DNA of 43,571 nt, taken from NCBI GenBank assembly GCA_041648755.1, contig JBAZOJ010000005.1:1-43571 (forward strand). The letters are read 5' to 3'. Both the position numbers and the translations under genes were made by a program. The notes under the pieces were generated by a model. That model saw nothing but the letters and a program-made list of their open reading frames with translations. It ran no database searches and was not told the origin of the DNA. This stretch comes from JBAZOJ01 sp041648755. Its GTDB lineage: Bacteria > Planctomycetota > B143-G9. Numbering within the stretch: position 1 is the first letter of the stretch; each line of letters starts with the position of its first letter. Below are positions 31,859 through 40,700 of this stretch, piece by piece.

Positions 31859-33241
31859 ATGATCTGGATGGTTAGATGGCCCTCTCCCGCCCGCCTGCTG
31901 GTGTTCACCTTCGTATTCCTTGTTCTGGCCGGGACATGGCTTCTTCTCAGACCTGTCTGCACCGGCGGCCAGGGTATCAATCTGATCGACGCCCTTTTCA
32001 CTTCGACCTCTGCCGTCTGCGTCACCGGATTGACAGTCGTTGATGTCGGTACGAGATTCACATTCGTCGGCCAATTGGCCTTGTTGCTCCTGATCCAACT
32101 TGGCGGGTTGGGCATTCTCACTTTGTCCAACTGGATGTGGGTTTCCTTGCGCAAGAAGGCCTCACCCTTGGATCGTTTCATGGTCAGCGAGACGATCGGC
32201 GCCTTGAAGGCAATAGAGCCTCAGCAGATACTGAGAAGGGTGATAATGTTCACCGTAGTGTGTGAAGGCATAGGGACGGTGATCTTGACGATACGCTTCC
32301 TTTTCGATATGGGTTTTCGGGAAGCGGTGTGGTGCGGTCTTTTCCATTCAGTCTCCGCGTTCTGCAATGCCGGCTTCAGCCTTTTCCCCGACAATCTTGT
32401 CAGATATCGTGGCGACTTCATTGTCAACGCTGTGATCATGGCGCTGATTATTGCCGGGGGGATCGGGTTCCTGGTAGTTGCTGACGTATGGGAGGGGATG
32501 TCGAAATTCCGGTTGAGGAATGTATGGGCCAAGCTGTCGTATCAGAGCAGAGTGGTGCTTCTAACGACTCTTATACTTATCGTAGGCGGAGCGCTGTTCT
32601 TCCTCATCCTCGAGTGGAACAACGTTCTATCCGGATTGCCCTGGTATCAATGGCCCATCGTATGCCTGTTCCAATCGGTCACGGCCAGGACCGCGGGTTA
32701 CAACACTGTCGATATGGCTTCTCTGACGAACACCACGCTTCTGGGGATGATCATCCTGATGTACATCGGAGCTTCCCCTGGTTCGACAGGAGGCGGAATA
32801 AAAACGACAACGGCTGCCGTAATCTGGGCCAGTGTCATGTCGCGAATACGCGGCCGAAAGGACGCTGAGCTGATGCGCCGTCGAATAAGTATCGAAACAA
32901 TGTCCAGGGCGGCCGCTCTGGCGGCTGTATACGTTGCCATAGTCGTGGTTGCCGTGATTGCTCTTCAAACCTCTGAATTTGGCAGCACACCGCACAAAGA
33001 CATCGCCTCTGGTTTGGGCAAAGGGCAGTTCCTTGATCATCTGTTCGAGGTGACGTCGGCAATCGGCACAGTGGGGCTTTCGACCGGAATCACTGCTGCT
33101 ATGTCTGATCTGGGCAGATTAATCCTGGTTCTTGTCATGTTTGTCGGCCGAGTAGGGCCGTTGATCATTGCCGCTTCCCTCGTGGCGCGGAGAAGGCCAG
33201 TTGCCTACTCCCTGCCAGAGGAGAAGGTGATGATCGGATAG
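31859..33241 (+). CDS. ktrB: KtrB/TrkH-type potassium-translocating subunit
   Basis: Integral membrane subunit for K+ (Na+-coupled) uptake. All four MPM pore loops of the superfamily are visible: STSAVCVTGLTVVD (about residue 50), SVSAFCNAGFSLF (about 165), SVTARTAGYNTVD (about 272) and VTSAIGTVGLSTGI (about 397), each with the filter glycine. GASPGSTGGGIKTTT precedes the fourth unit as in KtrB/TrkH. The 460-aa length fits KtrB. I chose the ATG at 31859, with GAGAG about 9 nt upstream; the GTG at 31820 would add a hydrophilic stretch inside the divergent promoter region. ktrA follows after 7 bp. Confidence 0.92.
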   Translation: MIWMVRWPSPARLLVFTFVFLVLAGTWLLLRPVCTGGQGINLIDALFTSTSAVCVTGLTVVDVGTRFTFVGQLALLLLIQLGGLGILTLSNWMWVSLRKKASPLDRFMVSETIGALKAIEPQQILRRVIMFTVVCEGIGTVILTIRFLFDMGFREAVWCGLFHSVSAFCNAGFSLFPDNLVRYRGDFIVNAVIMALIIAGGIGFLVVADVWEGMSKFRLRNVWAKLSYQSRVVLLTTLILIVGGALFFLILEWNNVLSGLPWYQWPIVCLFQSVTARTAGYNTVDMASLTNTTLLGMIILMYIGASPGSTGGGIKTTTAAVIWASVMSRIRGRKDAELMRRRISIETMSRAAALAAVYVAIVVVAVIALQTSEFGSTPHKDIASGLGKGQFLDHLFEVTSAIGTVGLSTGITAAMSDLGRLILVLVMFVGRVGPLIIAASLVARRRPVAYSLPEEKVMIG

Positions 33242-33248
33242 GGGGCCT

Positions 33249-33944
33249 ATGAGTTCCTACATTTTCTTCGGGCTCAGCGAGTTCGCTTTCCGCGCTGCCA
33301 TCCAGCTTGCGAAAGCTGGCCACAATGTCGTGGCCGTGGATGAGAGTGAATCGATAATTCAGAAGATCGCAGATTCCATCTCTCATGCGGTGGTCGCGAA
33401 TGCGCTGGACTTCGAAGTTATGGACGAACTCGGTGTGAGAGAGTTCGATGTCGCGGTCATCGGCCTTGCGCGCCATCTCGACGTGACTGTACTCTTGGTG
33501 AGCCACCTGCAGAACATCGGCCTGAAAGAGATCATCGCCCAAGTCAACAGTGAGGCAGCGGCGGAGGCAATCAAGAAAGTTGGCGCGACCGAGGCGGTTT
33601 TCCCCGAAGCGGAATCGGCCAAGCGCTTAGCGAATTACCTGCTGTATCCCGGGCTACTCGAGAGATTCGAGATAAGCGACGACTCCGCCATCGTCGAGGT
33701 AACGGTTCCGAGCGTCTTTGTCGGCAAGGACTTGAAGAACCTGGACATTCGGCGCAAGTACCATGTACACGTCATCGGGATAAAGAGGATGTCGGCAAAG
33801 GACAAAAAGACCCGGACAATTGTGGGGCCTTCTGCAGACACCGAGTTTGAGGAAGGCGATACGATGCTGGTCGGGGGCAAAACGGCGAGTGTCAATACTT
33901 TCGCGCGCGAGATGGAAGAGAAACAGGCGCCCAAGGGCAGCTAA
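33249..33944 (+). CDS. ktrA: KtrA/TrkA-type RCK regulatory subunit with altered nucleotide loop
   Basis: Cytosolic ring-forming gate of the KtrB channel. Residues about 1-125 form RCK_N and about 140-225 RCK_C (VEVTVPSVFVGKDLKNLDIRRKYHVHVIGIKR...). A GGGGG ribosome site precedes the ATG. The usual GLGRFG dinucleotide loop is G8-L-S-E-F-A13 here, so the second and third glycines of GxGxxG are Ser and Ala. The acidic residue after beta-2 (AVDESES, about D31) is kept. Nucleotide specificity or affinity may therefore differ from ATP/NAD-binding homologues. The stop overlaps the convergent ABC permease stop. Confidence 0.9.
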   Translation: MSSYIFFGLSEFAFRAAIQLAKAGHNVVAVDESESIIQKIADSISHAVVANALDFEVMDELGVREFDVAVIGLARHLDVTVLLVSHLQNIGLKEIIAQVNSEAAAEAIKKVGATEAVFPEAESAKRLANYLLYPGLLERFEISDDSAIVEVTVPSVFVGKDLKNLDIRRKYHVHVIGIKRMSAKDKKTRTIVGPSADTEFEEGDTMLVGGKTASVNTFAREMEEKQAPKGS

Positions 33945-35623
33945 AACTCGGCGTTTTCGAACGCCCGGATCCCGTATTTCATCGGCAGATATCCCGCTGC
34001 AAGGGCAAGAAGCGCGGCTGCTCCCATTCCACCCAACAGAATCAACAATGCGTGTCCATCGTGCCGATGCGCGGCCAACTGGAACGGTACTCCAACCATG
34101 GCGACCGTAACCAGTACGTATGCGAGCGAGAAAACCAGGTTGACCGTCCCGCCAAATCCCGAAATAATGTGAGAAGGATTCTCCTCCTTGAAATTGGGGA
34201 ACAGAGCCCCAAGCCCCACGGACAAGCCTGACAGGCCATAGCAGATCAGAACCATGGTTACATTGTGGATGATGAGGATCTGCAGGTCAAGATTCAGCAG
34301 CAGGTCGGAAGAGACAATCAGGAGCAGAGACACTGCGGATGATCCGAGGAAAGAGAACCAGAACTTGCCCATCACAATGCTCTTGCGTGAGATTGGTGCG
34401 AGGCCAAGGACCCAGATTCGATTCCCTTCCAGGCTGATCAACGGGAACACGAAACGACAAGTAAATGAAGCGAGCACCAGCCCGGTTGCCGCAAGGTTAG
34501 TGGTGGAAATGAGCATCTTCCAGTAGTCGTTCTGGACGTGATAGTTGAAGGTCCGCAGGTTCATGACATAGAAGCCCAGCAGACCGAAGAAGATGAGGAA
34601 CTGCGTCCACTGCCCTGGTGACCGGGCGAAGGACTTCATGTCCTTCACGATTGTCTCGCGAGAGACCGCGGAAAAGCCGAAAAGCGCCTTGCGCAGGAGC
34701 GACGTGAACCAGCCGTTCGCATTGTAGTTGACAGCAGAATTGGAACTCTCAACTCGCTGACGTGCTGAACGAAGGAGAAGACCGCCAAGCAAGAGGGTCA
34801 AGTGAGTAAGGAAGAGGGCAGTTGTTCCCACAATCGCAAGGTAGAACAGGTACTCTGACCAGACGCCCGAAGCGGCGGAAGTAATTCCCTTGGCCATCCA
34901 GCCGGAGGGGAGCAGGTCTGACCGCAGAAAAGACACCTTGTCGAACACTTCACGCAGCCACAGTCCTTGTTCACTGGATGAGAGTGCCTTTTTTCCCGTG
35001 GCAAAGAACTCGACCACTTTCCATCCGCCAATTCCTGTTACGAAGACCATCAGCCAGACCAGGAATGCCCTCCTTCGTGGAAGAAACACTCCCACAAGTA
35101 AGGCAACAAGCGTTCCCGCAGCCGCGGCGAGAAGAACAAACGGGCAAAACAGCGCGACCGCCGCTACGTAGAACCACAACGATTTGGCGTAGTGCATTCC
35201 GTACGTCATTAACAGCGGGAGGGAGATGAAAAGGGTAGCCCAGGTGGCAAACCCCACAGACTCTCTCATCTTGTGCGCAAACACCGCCCCATCAGAAATC
35301 GGGCGGGTCAACAGCAACTCGGTCTCCTTGCTCTGAAAGAGGCTGGAGAAAGAAATAATCGAGTTCGAAAAGGCAATCATTACCAGCAGCGGGAAGAAGA
35401 AGAGAGTCCAGCTTACGAAGGCGATTTCGTCCCGGATGATGCGGAAATCCGATTTCTCCAGGAAATTCCAGCCTCCCTGGAACAGCAGGAACAGCAATCC
35501 CCAGAACAATGACCACAGGACTGCGGCGATTGCCGCCCGCCGCGGGGAAGCCAATACCGTGTCGGTTATTGCCCGGCGACCTTGGAGGAACGATATCTTC
35601 AGGAGTCCCGCAATTTCATCCAT
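33941..35623 (-). CDS. ABC exporter membrane subunit
   Basis: A 560-aa polytopic protein with about 12 hydrophobic helices and the ABC-2-like SKETELLLTRPISDGAVFAHK segment near residue 95, which is typical of permeases encoded beside CcmA-type ATPases. A second half begins around FSAVSRETIVKDMKSFARSPGQWTQFLIFF, so the protein looks like an internally repeated permease. It starts 6 bp after the stop of the ATPase gene. Substrate unknown. It ends convergently with ktrA with overlapping stop codons, leaving no room for a terminator. Confidence 0.85.
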   Translation of the reverse strand: MDEIAGLLKISFLQGRRAITDTVLASPRRAAIAAVLWSLFWGLLFLLFQGGWNFLEKSDFRIIRDEIAFVSWTLFFFPLLVMIAFSNSIISFSSLFQSKETELLLTRPISDGAVFAHKMRESVGFATWATLFISLPLLMTYGMHYAKSLWFYVAAVALFCPFVLLAAAAGTLVALLVGVFLPRRRAFLVWLMVFVTGIGGWKVVEFFATGKKALSSSEQGLWLREVFDKVSFLRSDLLPSGWMAKGITSAASGVWSEYLFYLAIVGTTALFLTHLTLLLGGLLLRSARQRVESSNSAVNYNANGWFTSLLRKALFGFSAVSRETIVKDMKSFARSPGQWTQFLIFFGLLGFYVMNLRTFNYHVQNDYWKMLISTTNLAATGLVLASFTCRFVFPLISLEGNRIWVLGLAPISRKSIVMGKFWFSFLGSSAVSLLLIVSSDLLLNLDLQILIIHNVTMVLICYGLSGLSVGLGALFPNFKEENPSHIISGFGGTVNLVFSLAYVLVTVAMVGVPFQLAAHRHDGHALLILLGGMGAAALLALAAGYLPMKYGIRAFENAEF

Positions 35624-35629
35624 TTCGCG

Positions 35630-36355
35630 CTAATCCCCCGTCAAGGAGAGGAAAACCTCCTCAAGGTTCTTGTGTCCCCGCTCTTGCACAATTTCGTCCA
35701 GCGTGCCTTCTTTGATCAGGCTGCCCATGTGTATGATGCCCACCAGATTCGCCATTTCAGTCGCGTCGGCCAGATTGTGCGTGGACATGAACACGGTTGC
35801 CCCGGTGCGCGTGCGCTCAATAAGAATGTCCTTGAAACGGCGTATAAGCCGCGGATCCAGGCCGACCATCGGTTCATCGAGGATAATCACCTCGGGGTCA
35901 TGCATCAGTCCGGACATCACCACTACGCGCTGCTTCATTCCGTGCGAGTAACTGCCCGCCGGTTCGTCGAGAAAGTCGTTCGTACCGAATATCTCGCTCA
36001 TTTCGCCGATGCGTCTCGCCAACAACTCAGGAGCCATCCCGTGCAGCTTTCCAACGAACAGGAGAAATTCCCTTCCGCTCAGGCGGTCGTAAAGATAGGG
36101 CTCGTCGGGGATAAGGCAAATCCTCTTGCGGACTTCATATCCGTCCGAACGGATGTCGCGGCCGCAGATGGAGATGGCGCCACTGTCCGGTCGCAGAAGT
36201 CCGGTCATCATCTTGATGGTCGTGGTTTTTCCGGCCCCGTTGGGGCCAAGAAAAGCATACACACTCCCCGGCTCAACCTTGAGAGTGATGTTATCCACGG
36301 CCGTCTTATTTCCGAACCGCTTGGTTACATTTGCGATGTGGATTGTCGGCTCCAA
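35630..36355 (-). CDS. ABC transporter ATP-binding subunit (CcmA-like)
   Basis: A 241-aa nucleotide-binding protein: Walker A GPNGAGKTTTIK (about 37-48), Q-loop region RICLIPDEPYLYDRLS, signature YSHGMKQRV (a divergent LSGGQ), Walker B VIILDEPMVGLDP, and the H-loop STHNLAD. It energises the permease at 33941-35623. It starts at a TTG (36355); GGAGGG lies 4 nt before it and no ATG is nearby. The gene is 18 bp downstream of the anchored protein gene. Confidence 0.93.
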   Translation of the reverse strand: MEPTIHIANVTKRFGNKTAVDNITLKVEPGSVYAFLGPNGAGKTTTIKMMTGLLRPDSGAISICGRDIRSDGYEVRKRICLIPDEPYLYDRLSGREFLLFVGKLHGMAPELLARRIGEMSEIFGTNDFLDEPAGSYSHGMKQRVVVMSGLMHDPEVIILDEPMVGLDPRLIRRFKDILIERTRTGATVFMSTHNLADATEMANLVGIIHMGSLIKEGTLDEIVQERGHKNLEEVFLSLTGD

Positions 36356-36373
36356 AGTCCCTCCACTTCCTGA

Positions 36374-37195
36374 TCAGCGAGATGAGCCCGGGAACGCGAA
36401 ATGCGGCATGTTCACAATGTCCTCACGAACCAGGGTTATCGCGTACGGAGCCTCTTCCCAGAGGACAGCCCCTGTGTCGTCCACGTATGTCATCAAGATC
36501 TGCGTGCCGACCTCGGCCTTGATCGGATAGGCGAAGACCCGGCCTTGAGTGCCCGGCAATTCGTCGCGATCGAGGACGGAAAAGAGCACCTCTTGGAACT
36601 GCCTGGAAACGGGGTCAATTGTCTGCGACGACCATTTTGTGCCGGGCTTGGGAGGGCCGGGATGCATTACCATCATAAAGGAGTCGGCGACGTTGAACCC
36701 CTCAGGGGCGGGCATGGTCATCTTGTCCAAGAGCTTTGTACCCAGCATGAAGGCAATCTCGATGAGTGCTCCCTCGCCTTGCTTTCGCACAATCCTGCCA
36801 TCGAAGGAGAAATCCGTTGCGCCGGAGCGCACGGATACCTTGAAAGAGTCAAGGTCGTAGGCAGGCGTGATCAACAGGTCGAAGTCCGTCTCGCAGTCAG
36901 TCTTCAACACACCCAGTGATATCTGGTATTTCAGGCGGTTCTCAATCCTGTAACCGCCCGACGGAATAGGGATTATCGACAACTCGTCCCTTCCTGAGCG
37001 CTGTCCGGAGAGGAAGATGATGTACGATTGGTGCAAGGGCTCTTTGATTGGTCCAACGGCTGCGCGATAGGGCCGTTTCGTGTCCATCATTTGCTGCTGA
37101 TAATGGTAACGGGCAAAGAACCAGCTTCCTGCTCCGAGCCACAGAAGCACGGTAATCGGAAAAAGCACGGTGACAGCCTTCTGGAATCCGATCAT
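36374..37195 (-). CDS. Anchored protein of unknown function in the ABC exporter operon
   Basis: The 273-aa product has one N-terminal membrane segment (about residues 8-28, TVLFPITVLLWLGAGSWFFA) and a soluble beta-rich domain outside the cytoplasm. No recognised motif. PGTKWSSQTIDPVSRQFQEV and the preceding segments read like an antiparallel beta-sandwich. Being the first gene before the ATPase and permease, it may be an accessory or substrate-binding partner, or a monitored envelope protein; this is inference. The ATG at 37195 has no Shine-Dalgarno (GGGCTCAAATATG), and I could not define a promoter. Confidence 0.78.
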   Translation of the reverse strand: MIGFQKAVTVLFPITVLLWLGAGSWFFARYHYQQQMMDTKRPYRAAVGPIKEPLHQSYIIFLSGQRSGRDELSIIPIPSGGYRIENRLKYQISLGVLKTDCETDFDLLITPAYDLDSFKVSVRSGATDFSFDGRIVRKQGEGALIEIAFMLGTKLLDKMTMPAPEGFNVADSFMMVMHPGPPKPGTKWSSQTIDPVSRQFQEVLFSVLDRDELPGTQGRVFAYPIKAEVGTQILMTYVDDTGAVLWEEAPYAITLVREDIVNMPHFAFPGSSR

Positions 37196-37264
37196 ATTTG
37201 AGCCCGTAGAGGGCGCTATTTAGACCCGACTTGCGGTTTCCGGTTTGAAAAAGCCCCCCGAGCC

Positions 37265-37747
37265 CTACTTGACAATGTGCCCCTTCAGTTGTGCGAGCAC
37301 TTCTTCGACATGTCCATCAACTCTCACGTTGCGCCATTCTCCGACTATCTTTCCGTGCGGGTCAATCAGGAATGTGCTCCGGACAACTCCATAGTACTGC
37401 CGACCGTGCATTTCCTTCATTTGCCATACGCCGTAGGCGTCGCAGATTTTGTGATCGGGGTCTGTCAGGAGGTTCAGCTTCAAGTCGTGCCTGATGCAAA
37501 AACGGAGATGGCTTTGGGTGGAATCCGGGCTCACGCCAATTACTTCCGCTCCGGCCTTCCTGAACTCGTCGATCCGGGAAGTGAAGTCCTTTGCCTCGGT
37601 TGTGCAGCCGGGAGTATCGTCCTTCGGATAGAAGTACAGAACCACGTACCTGCCGTGGTGCTCTGAAAGGGAGATCAAACGCTCATCCTGATTTGCCAGC
37701 GAGAAGTTGGGGGCGGAATGTCCGTTCATCAAAGGCTTGTCGGTCAT
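37265..37747 (-). CDS. bcp: PrxQ/BCP-type peroxiredoxin (thiol peroxidase)
   Basis: Reduces hydrogen peroxide and organic hydroperoxides using thioredoxin. The peroxidatic Cys48 lies in PKDDTPGCTTEAKDF. The resolving Cys five residues later, used by E. coli BCP, is Lys53 here. Instead Cys84 (HLRFCIRHD) sits where PrxQ enzymes of the Xanthomonas type have their resolving Cys, so an atypical 2-Cys mechanism with C48-C84 is likely. The length of 160 aa is normal. GGAGGAACAAAG precedes the ATG, and a TATAGT box at 37773-37778 without a clear -35 suggests its own promoter. The gene lies 43 bp after the kinase gene. Confidence 0.94.
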   Translation of the reverse strand: MTDKPLMNGHSAPNFSLANQDERLISLSEHHGRYVVLYFYPKDDTPGCTTEAKDFTSRIDEFRKAGAEVIGVSPDSTQSHLRFCIRHDLKLNLLTDPDHKICDAYGVWQMKEMHGRQYYGVVRSTFLIDPHGKIVGEWRNVRVDGHVEEVLAQLKGHIVK

Positions 37748-37790
37748 CTTTGTTCCTCCGGGTGCCTGAGAAGACTATACCACGGAGCGG

Positions 37791-40700
37791 CTACTCCTTG
37801 TCTGAAAACATCATCGAGGGCGTGATCAACCCGCTACCGAGTGTGCCGAAGTCGAACGAGACGTGCAGAGTCTGGTGCGGCAGGTCCTCGTTCGAAACGA
37901 ACAACTCGAATTTTCGGAGCCCGGCCTCCATCTTCGTCTTGACCTCCAGATTGCGGGGAGGATTGTCACGAGCCTGAATATTGTCATGCACAAGGAGCCC
38001 ATCGATTTTGAGCCTGGTCCTGGCGCCAGTTGAAATGGTAAACACGTAGTCAGAGGTCACCGGAACCAGCAGGTAGCCTTCGTATTTGAGCGAATAGGTC
38101 GAGCCTTTGATCTTCGGGGTCGGGGATACTTCGAAATACTCCTTGAAGGAGTTGACGACTGTGCGTTCGACACGCCTTCCGAAATTGAGGTCGTTGTAAA
38201 CACTCTTGGCCATTCCGCGCACCAGTTTGCCTTCGGCCATTTTTCGGGCGGTATCCGCGACAGCCGCAAGCCATGTGGCATCAATTTTGCCCGAGATGCG
38301 CAGGTTCTTCAAATGAGCAAACGAAAGGTCCCTGAACTCAAAAGAGCAGGGAGTCCCGGGCACGGCGCCGGAGAGTATCTCCTTGTCGCTGGCCAGGAAT
38401 CGGACATTGCCCGCAGAGCAGATATACCGGAGTTTCTCGTACTTTCCATCGCCCCAGAAGGAGAAATCGGTCTTCTTCACGGAGAAAATGCTCCATTGCT
38501 TGACGATGTCGTAGACAGGTGCGAGGCCTGCCATTCCGTTGAATGAATTTACGCCCAGCCAGTTGCCACCGATGCGCACGCACATCGAATTCGACGCCTT
38601 TACACCGTATTCGAAGTTGTACTCCACATCGCCGGTGAACGGTACAATGTGATTGATTCCCCGGCGATACGTCGGATCTTCGATACTGCTCAGCGCTCCG
38701 TCGGCAACCGACCATACATCAGGGTCAAAAGAGAAATCCTCAAGCTGGGCAGGGGAGGAGAAGTCGTAGAGCCAAGTGACTTTCTCGCCCGACTCGACGT
38801 CAATTTTCGCCTTGAAGAGGTTGAACACACCTGAACTCATGATCTTCGCTCGGGCTACCCGCGCCGTAATTTCCGCGCGGCGGGCATCAACGATTTCTGT
38901 CTCGCCATATCGTGCAAGCAGATCTTGTCCCAGACGCATTATCTCCTGGTCGTTTCCCGAAGCTGCGGCTGCATCATAGGCCTCCAAAGCTTTGGTGGCG
39001 AAGCGATTGAGGATCATCGGGCGGAATCGGTCCTTGGTCTCGTTGTACTCATCAATTGAAACGCCCAGCTTTGCGGCAGCCTTGGAATCTTCCTCCGCGT
39101 CGCGGCCAAGATCGCAAAACAGGCTGTATATGGCGAGATCCAGGTAACGTTCGCCTCTATCCTTGGTGTCGGGAATCTTCTTGATCCTGTTTCGGGCAAA
39201 CACAACCACCGATGATGCGGCGATGTCTGCGAACGCGATCGTCCGCTTCGGATTGCCTTGAACATACTCCATTGCCTCGATGGTCCCGTCATCCTTGACA
39301 TCGATAACCTTGTAGTCGGATTCGCGCAAGTCGGATTTCGTGTATATGGTGACGCGTTTGTCTTTGAGTTCGCGAAGATAATCTATGGCGGCACCGATTG
39401 CCCGCTCAAATCGCTGGATGTAACGGCCGACGTCGTCGAGGTCGGATTTCATGGGCTGGAACAGCGGGTCGCCTAAAGTCTTGTCCAACAGCTTCCGGGC
39501 TTCAGCGACATTCCCGTCAAGCGTCAAGTCCAGCAGCTTGGCGAGAATCTGCTTGCCTTCACGCGAGATATACTTGTTTCGTGCGTCCCGGATCTCAACC
39601 AGAGCGCGGTTGACGGGAGTCCGCATTTCCTCAGGCAATACCGCAATAAGATCTGACAATTTCTTCTCGGCAGCCGAGAAATCACGTGAATCGCTCAGCT
39701 TCCGAGCCTCCGCGATTATCCCGGCCAGAGCAGCCTCGATATCTTTATAGACCTGCCTCTTGGCTGCAATCACATCGGCGTAGGCCTGGGCGGGCTTCAG
39801 AGCTTCCGGGAAGTCATCGAATGCCGTGAGCGCAGCAGAGAAGTTCCCCGAGGTGACAGCGGTTTGCGCGGCAGTCTTGCGTTTGGCCACCTCAATGTTG
39901 GCTGCATTCTCGAGCTTTGCCTTTGTTTCCTCGAAAATTCTGGCTGCATCGAACGCTGGCTGAGTATTTGGGAAATTCTCTTTGATTCTCCCAGCCTTGT
40001 CAAGGATGTCTTTGTATGCATCCGGCCGGGAAGCGAGAAGCGATAGCAGGTCGTCATAGGCTCTCGTCAACTCCCCGGGCAGCAGTGAGACTTTTGGAGT
40101 TGGCGTTGGAGAAGGTCGAATCGAGAAACTCGGCTTATGTGACAGTTTTGGTGTAGGAGTTGGAGAACTGCCAAAGCCGCCAAATGCTGCGACGCCACCC
40201 AGTACTGCTACAAGGGCCGCCGCCACAGCGAGGAATATCACCAACGCAGACGGACCCCTTCTTGATAGAGTGGCGGGGTCAAGCTTGCCTTCGCGAATGA
40301 ACTTTTCTGTCAGGGCCGCAGGACGTTTGTGAACTTTGAGGAGCTCAAAGTCTCGCTGAACATCCAACGGAGTCAGATATCGCTGATCGCGGTCGCGCGC
40401 CATCATCTTCAAGATAATGGCGTCCAGACCTTCAGAAACTTGAGCGTTCCTTGTGCGAGGTGGCTCGACCGTGGAGTTGACGTGCTTTGACATTATCTCC
40501 TGGGAGTCCTTGCCAGTGAATGGCGTGGTCCCCGTCACCAGGTGATAAAGTGTCGCACCGAACGAGTATATGTCGGAGCGGCAATCCAGATCCGCCTCGC
40601 CCTTCGCTTGTTCCGGCGATAGGTAATGAGGCGTTCCGAACACCTGCCCCTGCTCGGCGAGAATGTCTTCCTCGCCTCGCCTTGCGAGCCCGAGATCGCA

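Noticed and set aside
33930..33960. A shared terminator between ktrA and the convergent ABC permease
   Set aside because: The stop codons overlap and no hairpin with a T-run was seen around them.
37765..37800. A full promoter for the peroxiredoxin gene
   Set aside because: TATAGT is present but no -35 could be found at 15-18 bp, so it is mentioned only in the gene entry.
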